DNA from: JBPOJN01 sp052033505
GTDB lineage: Bacteria; UBA10199; JACPAL01; GCA-016699445
Length of the DNA: 27,811 nucleotides
Assembly (NCBI GenBank): GCA_052033505.1
Contig: JBPOJN010000057.1
Location: 1-27,811, forward strand
Direction: 5' to 3'
The first letter of the stretch is position 1, and each line of letters opens with the position of its first letter. The position numbers were made by a program, and so were the translations under genes. The notes beneath the pieces are model-generated. The model did not search any database. It saw only the letters and a list, made by a program, of their open reading frames with translations, and had not been told where the DNA came from. Shown here piece by piece: positions 7,851-17,478 of this stretch.

Positions 7851-8068
7851 ACGTCACCCCCTATTAGGCTGATTCTAACACTTTATATTTTTTATTTTAT
7901 TAAAATATTTAGCTTTTTTAAAATTTTTTGCTAAAGTTTATCTAAATGATAAAATACAATGTGGGTGAAAGTATAATTGCATGTAAAATAACATAATATT
8001 AGTGAATTCAGAACAATGCCTAGGGTGGTTTTTAATAAGAAAAAAAGGGGTGGAGCCGGATCTTAAAT
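7851..8068. promoter_or_regulatory. AT-rich intergenic region ahead of the major pilin gene
   Basis: This 218 bp gap lies between the end of pilC and the major pilin start and holds no plausible gene. The stretch at about 7880-8000 is strikingly rich in A and T compared with the rest of the window. It probably contains a separate promoter for the pilin gene on the minus strand. I could not single out one -35/-10 pair, because many TATAAT-like words occur. No sigma-54 GG-N10-GC element and no clear hairpin followed by a T run was seen after pilC. Confidence 0.5.
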
Positions 8069-9286
8069 TTAGTGCTTAACTATGCCGGACAAGCCCCAGA
8101 TCGGGAGGAAAATGGCCAAGGCGAAAACGGTGACCATTCCGAAAATAAGGCACAAGAGAAAAGGCTCTAACAAGGTGGCGAGATTTTTTACCGTGTGCTG
8201 AACCTCGACGTCGTAGTGACTTCCCATCGCCGACATCATCTCATCCAAGGCGCCGGTCATCTCACCGACCGCGGTTGCGTCGATCACCACCGGCGTGAAA
8301 TACAGACATGTTTTCATAGCCTCCGAAATCATCTTGCCGCCGGTCACTTGCCCCATGAGACGCTCGATGTCGCGCAGGAACGCGCCGTTTTCGATCGTGC
8401 GCGCGGTGATCTCGAGACAACGGTTCATCGGCAAACCGCTTCGGTAAAGCGATGAGAGGATATGACAGAAACGTGCGTTCGCGACTTTGATATTCAGCAT
8501 GCCGAAGACGGGAACTTTCATCTGAAGTGCGCCGATCCGTACCCGGCCACGTGCGGTGCGCGCATAACGGCGATATAAAAAAACGAAAAAACCAGTCACA
8601 CCCAAACCGACATACCAATAAGACCGGATCCCATCGCTCGCCGCGATCATCATACGCGTGGGCAACGGAAGGTCGGCGTTAAAATGCCCGTAAAAAGACG
8701 CGAATTTGGGAATAACGAAAGTCAGCATGATCACATTGGCCGCGATCAATACAAAGATAACGATTTTCGGATAGAGCATCGCCGCCTTCACCGCGGACTT
8801 GATCTGCATTTCCTTTTCGAGCAGGCCGCAGAGGTTCTGCAATACTTCCTGCAGGATACCGGCCTCTTCGCCGGCCGCAAGCATACTGATATACAACTCC
8901 CCGAAAACCTTATCGTGCTCGCCGAAGGCCTTCGAAAGGCTCATGCCGGACGAGACGTTGATGCGTATGCGCTGCAGGATGTCTTTGAGTGTTTTATTCG
9001 TGGTCTGCCGTTCGAGCGTCCCGAGCACAGCCTCCATGCTCATACCGGCCTTAAACAACGTATGGAACTGCCGCGTCAGCACCAAGACTTCGTCCTGCTT
9101 GATGCGCTCTTTGAAGAGCTTGTCGAAACCCTTGAAATTCAGGCTTTGTCCGGCTTTTTGAACGGAGATAGGTATCAATCCGCGCTGGGATAATTGGCCT
9201 TTCAGGGCATCGGAGTCCGCGGCTTCCAGCTGCCCCGTCACCAGCGATCCTTGACCGTCTCGAGCGCGATAATTGAAGGTCGCCAT
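8069..9286 (-). CDS. pilC: Type IV pilus inner-membrane platform protein PilC (MshG/GspF family)
   Basis: The 405-residue protein has the usual PilC/GspF length and plan. It opens with MATFNYRARDGQGSLVTGQLEA, then two GspF domains (about 65-190 and 270-395) share the pattern ..R.F..L...G.....L. The first contains VLTRQFHTLFKAGM, the second ARFCHILSSLYRSGLPM. Three hydrophobic segments lie near 170-195, 220-238 and 375-400. It is the integral inner-membrane base on which pilins are added or removed by PilB and PilT. The gene follows pilB after 11 nt, so the two are co-transcribed. Confidence 0.93.
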   Translation of the reverse strand: MATFNYRARDGQGSLVTGQLEAADSDALKGQLSQRGLIPISVQKAGQSLNFKGFDKLFKERIKQDEVLVLTRQFHTLFKAGMSMEAVLGTLERQTTNKTLKDILQRIRINVSSGMSLSKAFGEHDKVFGELYISMLAAGEEAGILQEVLQNLCGLLEKEMQIKSAVKAAMLYPKIVIFVLIAANVIMLTFVIPKFASFYGHFNADLPLPTRMMIAASDGIRSYWYVGLGVTGFFVFLYRRYARTARGRVRIGALQMKVPVFGMLNIKVANARFCHILSSLYRSGLPMNRCLEITARTIENGAFLRDIERLMGQVTGGKMISEAMKTCLYFTPVVIDATAVGEMTGALDEMMSAMGSHYDVEVQHTVKNLATLLEPFLLCLIFGMVTVFALAIFLPIWGLSGIVKH

Positions 9287-9297
9287 AGATTAAAGAT

Positions 9298-11022
9298 CTA
9301 CCCTTCTTGAGTGACGCGCAGGATCTCTTCGACCGTCGTGATGCCCGCGTTGATTTTTTCCAAGCCGTCTTCGAGCATGCTTTTCACACCCAATTTCCGC
9401 AGTTCTTTTTCGATTTCTCCGTCGGAGGCGCGGTCGTTGATGAGCTTCCGCACTTCTTCGCCGATGGGCGCGAGCTCGAAAATACCCATGCGGCCCGTAT
9501 ACCCACTCATGCGGCAGTCCGCACATCCTTCGCCGCGATAGGCATGGCGCAGAAGAAGCGCGTGGTTCCCGAACCGGCCGGGATCCTCCGATACTTCCTT
9601 GCGGCAGGACGGACAGATCTTACGTACAAGGCGCTGCGCCAAGACGCCGATCAAGGCCGTCGATAGCAGAAACGGCTCGACGCCCAAGTCGATCAGGCGC
9701 GAGATCGCGCCAGAGGCGGTATTCGTATGCAACGTGGACAGTACTAAGTGACCTGTGATAGCCGCGCGCACCGCCATCTGCGCGGTCTCGCCGTCACGAA
9801 TCTCGCCGATCATGATGATGTCGGGGTCCTGGCGTAAAATCGATCGTAGGGCCGCGGCGAAGGTCACGCCCGCCTTGTGGTTGATCTGGGCCTGATTCAC
9901 GCCCGCGATCTCACTCTCGATCGGGTCTTCGATTGAGATGACGTTCTTTTCGACGGAATTGATCCAAGACAGGGCCGCGTATAACGTCGTGGATTTGCCG
10001 GACCCCGTAGGTCCCGTGACCAAGAAAATCCCATGGCTCTTTTTAATGAGGTTCGTGAACGTCTTATGATCGGACGGGGTGAACCCCAAAGACTCGATAT
10101 CGATCGCCTGATCCTTCATCAAGAGACGCATGACGACTTTTTCGCCGTATAAAGTCGGATAGGTCGACAGACGCAAATCCAACCGCGTCGCGCCGATCTT
10201 AAGCCGCATGCGCCCATCCTGCGGCGCGCGGCGTTCGGCGATGTCCATGCCGCTCAATATCTTCAACCGTGACACGACCGGAAGCAACATCGACACCGGC
10301 AGCGTAGGCTTGTCTTCCAAAAACCCGTCGACACGATAGCGCACGCGCATGCCTTTCAACGTAGGCTCCAGATGGATATCGGAAGCTTTTTCCTCGAAGG
10401 CGCGCGCGATGATTTCATTGACCGCCATGACGATGTCCGCGCCAGAGGCGATTTTTTCCAGACTCTCACCATCGCTGCTGCGCACCTGATCCGACGTGCC
10501 GTCCGCGCTCGAGAAGGCCATCATCTCGACGTGCTCCATGACCTTCTGACGCGAGGAGCGTGCAGCTCCGACGCCGCCTGAGCATTTTTGCAGCAAGGCA
10601 TCAATCTCAGTCGCGGAGGCCAGCACGGTCTCCACGTCCATATGCAGGGCACTGCGGATGTTTTCGATGCTGGCCATGTTCAGCGGATCGGCCATGGCGA
10701 TTAACGCCTTGCTTCCTTCCTGGCGCAAAGGAACCGCGTGGTAACGCTTCAAAAGATGCAATGAAGCTTTTTTCAGGAGATTGAGATCGACGGTTTCATT
10801 CTTTAGGGAAACGTAAGGAATCGAAAGAGATTGCGCGAAGAACCCCAACAATTGCTCTTCAGTCACAAAGCCCTTACCAACCAAGATCCAGCCGAGATCT
10901 TCACCTAGATCCTGTTGACTGACGCGAGCCACGGCCAGCTGCGAGGTGGTGATCAGCCCCGCCTTGACCATTTCTTCTGCCAATGTATGGCCGATATTCG
11001 GACCGACGTGCTGCGGCTTCAT
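9298..11022 (-). CDS. pilB: Type IV pilus extension ATPase PilB (MshE/GspE family)
   Basis: The 574-residue protein has an N-terminal MshEN-type domain (about 10-150) and the GspE/PilB ATPase core. Walker A is GPTGSGKST (337-345), Asp box around 365-367, Walker B IIMIGEIRD (402-410), His box HLVLSTLHTN (425-434). A tetracysteine zinc site is formed by Cys470, Cys473, Cys500 and Cys503. It is the cytoplasmic hexameric motor that drives pilin addition through PilC. The MshEN part has two 24-residue motifs separated by a five-residue spacer (13-36 and 42-65), but the first-position Arg is Thr and Asp respectively, so c-di-GMP binding is doubtful. The ribosome site is weak, and the start was chosen as the first ATG that keeps the whole N-domain. 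pilT is divergent. Confidence 0.94.
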   Translation of the reverse strand: MKPQHVGPNIGHTLAEEMVKAGLITTSQLAVARVSQQDLGEDLGWILVGKGFVTEEQLLGFFAQSLSIPYVSLKNETVDLNLLKKASLHLLKRYHAVPLRQEGSKALIAMADPLNMASIENIRSALHMDVETVLASATEIDALLQKCSGGVGAARSSRQKVMEHVEMMAFSSADGTSDQVRSSDGESLEKIASGADIVMAVNEIIARAFEEKASDIHLEPTLKGMRVRYRVDGFLEDKPTLPVSMLLPVVSRLKILSGMDIAERRAPQDGRMRLKIGATRLDLRLSTYPTLYGEKVVMRLLMKDQAIDIESLGFTPSDHKTFTNLIKKSHGIFLVTGPTGSGKSTTLYAALSWINSVEKNVISIEDPIESEIAGVNQAQINHKAGVTFAAALRSILRQDPDIIMIGEIRDGETAQMAVRAAITGHLVLSTLHTNTASGAISRLIDLGVEPFLLSTALIGVLAQRLVRKICPSCRKEVSEDPGRFGNHALLLRHAYRGEGCADCRMSGYTGRMGIFELAPIGEEVRKLINDRASDGEIEKELRKLGVKSMLEDGLEKINAGITTVEEILRVTQEG

Positions 11023-11045
11023 CGTCCGGGAAGTATATCTACTTT

Positions 11046-11074
11046 TTGGGAACGATCCAACTCTTCAATATCAT
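11046..11074 (+). promoter_or_regulatory. Candidate sigma-70-type promoter for pilT
   Basis: TTGGGA at 11046-11051 and TATCAT at 11069-11074 are separated by 17 nt. They match 4/6 and 5/6 of the housekeeping -35 and -10 consensus, and would place the transcript start about 30 nt before the pilT ATG. The region between the divergent pilB and pilT starts is only 87 bp, so a promoter for each gene must lie here. The call is by eye and low in certainty; I found no equally good pair for pilB. Confidence 0.35.
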
Positions 11075-11109
11075 AGTCAGAGAGATCGGGATCAGGTAAG
11101 ATAGCCGCA

Positions 11110-12171
<1,062 letters not shown>

Positions 12172-12176
12172 CTTCC

Positions 12177-14303
12177 TTAAGCCGCCTGGGATTTTTCGGG
12201 TAAGGCGATGCGCGCGATGGGTTGGATGCGTAGGTTTTCCGACAACTCTTGATACGAGAGTACAGCCAATTGCGGAAATTCCAATTCGATGATCTTCCGA
12301 AAATACCGCCTGACCTCTGAGATCGTCAGCACCACCGGCGGTTTCGCGCCCGGCGGCATGGGATGGCTTGCGATTTCGCGGCCGACGGATTCGACCAGAT
12401 CCTGCGTCACTTCGGGTTCCAGGGCGAGATAATTGCCCTTGTCGGTCTTGCGGATCGCAGCGCGGATCGATTCTTCGATGTCGGGATCGAGCAGGTACAC
12501 CGCGAGCGTCCCCGTTTGACCCGCATATTTATAGGTGATGTAACGCTTCAAACCCGCGCGCACATGCTCCGTCAACGCCACCGTGTCCCGCTCGACTTCG
12601 CCCCATTGGGCCAGCGTGGCGAATACGTTTTTCAGATCGCGGATCGAAATATCTTCCTGGACCAAGCGCTGGAAAATTTCCGAGAGCTGTAGGACGGTGA
12701 TGACTTTCGGGACGATTTCTTTGACCAGGGCCGGATGGGTTTTTTCGAGTTCAGACAGCATTGTCTGAACTTCTTGGACTCCCAAAAATTCATGAGAGTG
12801 GCGCCTTAAGATGAACGACAGATGCAGGATCAGGTATTCGGAGATGTCCCACATCCGGAAGCCGGCTTGCTGCGCGATGTCTTTATACTCCGCCGAAATC
12901 CAGGTCACGACCGAGTTGTCGATCGGATGCAGGGTTTCCTTTCCGGTGATGTTGAAGAGCTGCAATTGCTCGAGCGATTCGCCGACCAGGATGCAGCCTT
13001 TTTCGATCTTGCCGCGCGCGACGGGGATTTCGTTGATGTTGATCACGTAACTTTCCGGGTCCATGTCGATCGTCTGGCCGCGGACTTGAATGCCGGGGAA
13101 ATTCACGCCTAATTCGTAATACAATCCATGGCGCAAGAGCGGAATGAGTTCGTTGATGAATCGTCCGCCGTCCTGGCTGTCGTCGACGTTCGGGATTAAA
13201 TCGCCGCCGACTTCCAGCGAGATCGGGGACGGCATGATGAAAGGCAGGACGTCGCCGTGCTTGGCTACGGCTTTTTTGACGACCTCTTCCTTGGGAATGT
13301 CGGCGATGGCTTGAGCCTTCTGGGTTTTTCCGCGCGCCAACGTAAACGCCAATGCCGCGAGGGCGGCGGAGAGAATGAAGAACGGCAGTTTCGGCAAGCC
13401 CGGGATCAAGGCGAACGTCAGAAGCATGATGGACGTGATGAACAGCGCCTTCGGGTAGGCCGTCACCTGCATGACGATGTCGCGACCCAAGTTCGCTTCT
13501 TTGCCTTCGGAGGCGACGCGTGTGACGACGACGCCGGCTGCGACCGAGATCACGAGGGCCGGGATCTGAGCCACCAGACCGTCACCGATCGTCATAAGGG
13601 AATACAACTTCGCGGACGCGCCCAACTCCATACCGCGCTGGATCACGCCAATGATGAATCCGCCGACGATATTGATCAGCGTGATGATGATACCCGCGAT
13701 CGCGTCGCCTTTGACGAACTTCATGGCACCGTCCATAGCACCGTAAAGTTGCGATTCGCGTTGGAGAGTGGAACGGCGTTCCTGCGCCTGATCCATGTTG
13801 ATGATGCCGGCCCTCAAGTCCGCATCGATCGACATCTGCTTACCAGGCATCGCGTCCAAGGTGAACCGCGCACCGACTTCGGAGACGCGTTCAGCACCCT
13901 TCGCGATGACGATGAAGTTGATCAGGGTAATGATCGCGAACAAGACCGTACCGACGACGTAATTGCCACCGACGACGAAATTACCGAATGCATGAATCAC
14001 TTCTCCTGCATGCCCTTCACCTAAGATCAGGCGCGTCGAGGCGATGTTCAGGGCCAGCCGATAGAGGGTCGTGATCAAGAGGATCGTTGGAAAAGAAGCG
14101 ATCTTCAGCGCTTCGGAAATGTAGAGGGCGACCAAAAGAATAATGACCGCGATCGCCAAGTCGATCGTCAGCAGGATGTCCAAGAGGAACGACGGCAACG
14201 GGACGATAATCATCCCCAAGACCGACATCACGAGGGCGGCTAAGATCAGGTCGCTGTACTTACTGATGACGTCGTTGACGCTGATGAAACGAAATTTGGC
14301 CAT
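12177..14303 (-). CDS. sctV: T3SS export gate protein SctV (YscV/HrcV; FlhA family)
   Basis: The 708-residue protein has about eight transmembrane segments in the first 320 residues and a cytoplasmic domain from about 350. The FHIPEP family signature RLALNIASTRLIL is at 82-94. GEGHAGEVI and LYGAMDGAMKFVKGDAIAG are closer to injectisome SctV than to FlhA (which typically has GA.KFV with Ser or Ala before the Lys), an observation made by eye. SctV forms the nonameric ring that receives substrates and chaperones. The ATG lies 14 nt after the argJ stop; the 5' sequence is A- and C-rich with no Shine-Dalgarno site, so it may depend on coupling with argJ. It is the last gene of the T3SS run, converging on pilT. 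Confidence 0.95.
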   Translation of the reverse strand: MAKFRFISVNDVISKYSDLILAALVMSVLGMIIVPLPSFLLDILLTIDLAIAVIILLVALYISEALKIASFPTILLITTLYRLALNIASTRLILGEGHAGEVIHAFGNFVVGGNYVVGTVLFAIITLINFIVIAKGAERVSEVGARFTLDAMPGKQMSIDADLRAGIINMDQAQERRSTLQRESQLYGAMDGAMKFVKGDAIAGIIITLINIVGGFIIGVIQRGMELGASAKLYSLMTIGDGLVAQIPALVISVAAGVVVTRVASEGKEANLGRDIVMQVTAYPKALFITSIMLLTFALIPGLPKLPFFILSAALAALAFTLARGKTQKAQAIADIPKEEVVKKAVAKHGDVLPFIMPSPISLEVGGDLIPNVDDSQDGGRFINELIPLLRHGLYYELGVNFPGIQVRGQTIDMDPESYVININEIPVARGKIEKGCILVGESLEQLQLFNITGKETLHPIDNSVVTWISAEYKDIAQQAGFRMWDISEYLILHLSFILRRHSHEFLGVQEVQTMLSELEKTHPALVKEIVPKVITVLQLSEIFQRLVQEDISIRDLKNVFATLAQWGEVERDTVALTEHVRAGLKRYITYKYAGQTGTLAVYLLDPDIEESIRAAIRKTDKGNYLALEPEVTQDLVESVGREIASHPMPPGAKPPVVLTISEVRRYFRKIIELEFPQLAVLSYQELSENLRIQPIARIALPEKSQAA

Positions 14304-14317
14304 AGGGGCGGTTTTTT

Positions 14318-15541
14318 TTAAGTCCGGTAGTGAGAGTTGATCTTAACATACTCGAAGGTCAGGTCACTAGCGTAAACCCGGCACTGTCCACGGCCTTCAC
14401 GGCAGCGGATCGTGACCGTGAACTCCAGATTTTTCATGGCCTGCTTGGCCTTCGCCTCGGCTTTTGGACCGGTGGAAAGGCCGCGGCGGAAGACGCAGAC
14501 GTTTCCATAATAAATCTCCACACGGTCGGGATCGAGTTTCGTGTCCGAACGGCCAATGGCGCCCATGACGCGGCCCCAATTCGGGTCCTCGCCGAAGAAC
14601 GAGGTCTTTACCAAAAGCGAATTCGCCGTGGTGTAAGCCATGCGGCGCGCCTCAGCATCCGTGGCGGCCCCGCGCACGTCGATCGTCACGCATTTGGTCG
14701 CACCTTCGCCGTCCTTCACCATCTGTTTGGCCAGGCTTTCCAGCACGGCGGTCAAATTCTTCTCGAAACCCTTCAAGGCCGCAGACCCGCTCAGAAGCGG
14801 TTTGTTTCCGGCCAAGCCGTTTGCCAAGATCAAGGCCGTGTCGTTGGTCGAGGTGTCTCCGTCGACGGTGACGATATTGAACGAGCGATCGACGGATTTT
14901 TCGAAGACGGATTGCAAAGTTTTGCGATCGATCGCCGCATCGGTGAGAATAAAGGCCAGCATCGTGGCGTGAAGTCCCTTCATGCGCGGTTCGATCATGC
15001 CGGCGCCCTTGGCGAAGGCGGCTATTTTGTAAGTCTTGCCGCCGATTTTCCCCGACACGTTCGCGATTTTAACGCCCAGGTCGGTGGTCAGTATCGCTTC
15101 CGCGGCGAGAGCGAAGTTTTGAGAGGATAAGTCTTTAAGGGCCTTTTGAATACCGTGCGCCACCACCGGCATCGGCATCGGTGCGCCGATCTTGCCCGTC
15201 GAGCATACTAAGACGTGTTTTTCCGAAACTTTAAGCCCCCGGGCCACAGTCTGGACCATGGCCTGCGCGTCTTTTAACCCGCGCGCTCCGGTACAGGCAT
15301 TCGCGTTTCCGCTGTTGGCGACGACCGCGCGGCAGAGTCCCGAACGGATGTTCTTTTTAGATACTAAGACCGGCGCCGCCTGGACTTTATTTGTCGTAAA
15401 CGTCCCAGCAACCACCGCCGGCAGATCGGAGACGAGCAGCATGACGTCCGGTTTCTTGTTTTTCTTGATTCCCGCCGCCACGCCCGCGAAACGAAATCCG
15501 GGAACGGAAATTTTCTTGGTCTTATTCTTGTCTGTTGCCAT
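14318..15541 (-). CDS. argJ: Bifunctional ornithine acetyltransferase / N-acetylglutamate synthase ArgJ
   Basis: The 407-residue protein matches ArgJ throughout. It has GFRFAGVAAGIKK near the start, oxyanion-hole-type STGKIG (114-119), ATML with the autocleavage/nucleophile Thr193, TVDGDTSTNDTA (225-236), FGEDPNWGRVMGAIG and the C-terminal INSHYRT. ArgJ transfers acetyl from acetylornithine to glutamate in arginine biosynthesis and cleaves itself between Ala and Thr of ATML. Here KGAGMIEP is followed by RMKGLH before ATML, about four residues longer than the usual P-N-M-ATML spacing. Its location is odd: 18 nt after the sctT stop and 14 nt before sctV, the place of flhB/sctU. Its start has AAGG close upstream. 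Catalytic Thr and substrate motifs are intact, so I expect an active enzyme. Confidence 0.95.
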   Translation of the reverse strand: MATDKNKTKKISVPGFRFAGVAAGIKKNKKPDVMLLVSDLPAVVAGTFTTNKVQAAPVLVSKKNIRSGLCRAVVANSGNANACTGARGLKDAQAMVQTVARGLKVSEKHVLVCSTGKIGAPMPMPVVAHGIQKALKDLSSQNFALAAEAILTTDLGVKIANVSGKIGGKTYKIAAFAKGAGMIEPRMKGLHATMLAFILTDAAIDRKTLQSVFEKSVDRSFNIVTVDGDTSTNDTALILANGLAGNKPLLSGSAALKGFEKNLTAVLESLAKQMVKDGEGATKCVTIDVRGAATDAEARRMAYTTANSLLVKTSFFGEDPNWGRVMGAIGRSDTKLDPDRVEIYYGNVCVFRRGLSTGPKAEAKAKQAMKNLEFTVTIRCREGRGQCRVYASDLTFEYVKINSHYRT

Positions 15542-15559
15542 TGCCTTAACCCTTTTTCT

Positions 15560-16387
15560 TTAAGAGCCCCCGTGCGCCAAAAATTTAACGATGCGATCGA
15601 CGCTGCCCAGCACCGAAAATGAAATTTTGCCCATCTGCGTCGCGATCAAACCCAACGACAGGAAATAAATCAGAACGCCCATGACACCACGCACCGCGAA
15701 CCCGAGTTCGTAAACGTTGATCTGGGGCGCCGTCTTGGTCATGATGCCTAAGACCACGTCGGTGATAAAGATCGAGATCAAAATCGGAGCGGTAAGCTGC
15801 AGGGCGGTCACCAGAACGGAGCCGCTCATCGAAATGAATTCCTCCGAGACCGCCAAGAAATCGATGCGGGTGGCCGGAAAAGTCCAGAGGGGAAGCTGGT
15901 CATAACTCTCCACGACCGCCTTTATGAAAAGAAGGTGGCCGCCTAAGACCAAAAACAGCACGAGACCGAGCTGATAGTTCAAATTTCCGAAGATGGACGA
16001 CTGCTCGCCCAACTGGGGGATCAAGAGGCGCGCCTGGGCGGCGCCGCGCTGGTTGTCGACGATGCTTCCGGCCGCTTCGAACGCGTGGAAAATCATGCCT
16101 CCCGCCAAGCCAATCGCGAGTCCGTAGAAGGCTTCCTTCAAATATAAAAGGATCGTCGCTGGCAGGGCCGTCGGCACCATCGCGGGATCGCTGGGCGCCA
16201 AGAACGGATACAGGAAAATCGTCATGACGATGGAGACACCCATGCGGATGAAACCCGGCACCGGCTTGCCGACCAAGAACGGAAGCACCGCTGTCACCAT
16301 GGCGAAACGGATCATGATGAGGCTGCCGACCTTGAGAACGAAGGTCCAGTCCACCTGCACGCCCATCTGACGGAAAAATTCGTTCAT
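15560..16387 (-). CDS. sctT: T3SS export apparatus protein SctT (YscT; FliR family)
   Basis: The 275-residue protein has six or more hydrophobic segments and FliR/SctT features: FAMVTAVLPFLVGKPVPGF near 28-46, EAFYGLAIGLAGGMIF, and the conserved AAGSIVDNQRGAA (positions about 109-121), followed by a C-terminal half with PILISIFITDVVLGIM. In the family one SctT joins five SctR and four SctS to form the export gate cone in the inner membrane. Its ATG overlaps the sctS stop (ATGA), and argJ follows after 18 nt. No fused SctU/FlhB domain is present, and no sctU follows. Confidence 0.93.
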   Translation of the reverse strand: MNEFFRQMGVQVDWTFVLKVGSLIMIRFAMVTAVLPFLVGKPVPGFIRMGVSIVMTIFLYPFLAPSDPAMVPTALPATILLYLKEAFYGLAIGLAGGMIFHAFEAAGSIVDNQRGAAQARLLIPQLGEQSSIFGNLNYQLGLVLFLVLGGHLLFIKAVVESYDQLPLWTFPATRIDFLAVSEEFISMSGSVLVTALQLTAPILISIFITDVVLGIMTKTAPQINVYELGFAVRGVMGVLIYFLSLGLIATQMGKISFSVLGSVDRIVKFLAHGGS

Positions 16388-16650
16388 TGAATGTAGTTGG
16401 GGAACGTATCGAGAAGCGAGTTCGCGAATTGCACGAGCTGAGTCATCGTCCAGGGGCCGACCAGCGCGAGCGTGATGATGATGCCGACCAATTTGGGCAC
16501 GAACGTCAACGTCTGCTCCTGCACCTGAGTCGTCGCCTGCAGGATGCCGACCATGAGACCCAACGTCATCGCGACCGCCACCGGTGGCGCCGTCAAAATC
16601 AGCGTCAGATACAAAGCCTGCTTCGTGATGGAAATGAGATAGGCTTCCAT
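16384..16650 (-). CDS. sctS: T3SS export apparatus protein SctS (YscS; FliQ family)
   Basis: The 88-residue protein has the invariant size and plan of FliQ/SctS: two transmembrane helices (about 14-38 and 50-75) joined by a short loop with GILQATTQVQEQTLTFVPK, the best conserved region of the family. It packs around SctR to form the export gate. The ATG starts 3 nt after the sctR stop, and the stop overlaps sctT. Gene order R-S-T equals fliP-Q-R. Confidence 0.94.
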   Translation of the reverse strand: MEAYLISITKQALYLTLILTAPPVAVAMTLGLMVGILQATTQVQEQTLTFVPKLVGIIITLALVGPWTMTQLVQFANSLLDTFPNYIQ

Positions 16651-16653
16651 ATT

Positions 16654-17478
16654 TTAAACATACCCCAAAATAAGGCCCTTAGCGACCAAGTACCAACCGT
16701 TCACGAGCACGAAGAGGAGCAGCTTAAACGGCAAAGCCACGGTGACCGGCGACAGCTGGAACATACCCAACGAGAGCAATATATTGGTGACGACGATGTC
16801 GATCACGAGGAACGGCAGAAACACGATAAAACCGATCTGAAAAGCCTCCGATAATTCCGAAATAACGAACGCGGGGACCAAGACTTCGAAGTTGTTTTCG
16901 GTCACGGCGTCGCGATCTTCGGGCTTGCGCATTTTCTTCGCGAGCGTCGCAAAAAGATCTTTTTCCTTCGCATGCGCGTGCTTCATCAGGAATCCGCGTA
17001 CGGGCTCACGCGCTTCCTTGATGACGTTCACCATGAGATTGACGGTCACCGGAGATAAAACGGGTTCGGTGGAACCTTGGTTGATGGTCGAACCGGCTGT
17101 TTTGTAGATTTCAAGACCGACCGGCACCATGATGTAGACGGTCAAGATCATCGACAGTCCGGTGATGATGACGTTGGGGGGAATTTGCTGGGTGCCGATG
17201 GCGTTGCGAATCAGGGATAAAACGACCGCGATCTTCACGAACGACGTGGTCATCATGATCACGAACGGCAGAATCGACATCGAAGCCAGCACGAAAATCA
17301 ACAAAATCGGCCGCGAAATCGACTGTTCCGCGACGGTCCCGCCGCTCAACCCCGGCAGGTTCACGACCTGGGCCACCGCGTCGCCCGCGCATAAAAACAA
17401 GAACGGCAAGGCGGCCATCAGAAATTTCGCGGGGGTTTTCCCCATTTTTTTCACCATTTTTTTCAAACGATGTTTCAT
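16654..17478 (-). CDS. sctR: T3SS export apparatus protein SctR (YscR; FliP family) with N-terminal signal peptide
   Basis: I place the start at 17478 (274 residues). It overlaps the preceding stop as ATGA and has AAAGGAGAGG 1-2 nt away, while the open frame further upstream (to 17649) is Arg-rich out-of-frame sequence. Residues 1-36 form a basic start, a hydrophobic core (MAALPFLFL) and an AVA cleavage motif before Gln37. FliP usually has such a cleaved signal, SctR usually does not. The core shows MMTTSFVKIAVVLSLIRNAIG and GTQQIPPN, the FliP/SctR signature, and conserved C-terminal helices ending in LVNGWYLVAKGLI. It forms the central pentamer of the export gate. Order O-P-Q-R is as in flagellar operons. 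Confidence 0.94.
   Translation of the reverse strand: MKHRLKKMVKKMGKTPAKFLMAALPFLFLCAGDAVAQVVNLPGLSGGTVAEQSISRPILLIFVLASMSILPFVIMMTTSFVKIAVVLSLIRNAIGTQQIPPNVIITGLSMILTVYIMVPVGLEIYKTAGSTINQGSTEPVLSPVTVNLMVNVIKEAREPVRGFLMKHAHAKEKDLFATLAKKMRKPEDRDAVTENNFEVLVPAFVISELSEAFQIGFIVFLPFLVIDIVVTNILLSLGMFQLSPVTVALPFKLLLFVLVNGWYLVAKGLILGYV

Noticed and set aside
7851..8068. A sigma-54 promoter before the major pilin gene
   Set aside because: No GG/GC pair with the needed 10 nt spacing was seen on the minus strand in this AT-rich gap.
13257..14024. 255-residue open frame on the plus strand
   Set aside because: Lies antisense inside sctV; composition is Asp/Arg/His-rich as expected of a mirrored GC-rich gene, with no family features.
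14330..15130. 266-residue open frame on the plus strand
   Set aside because: Antisense to argJ, which is conserved along its whole length; no recognisable domain.
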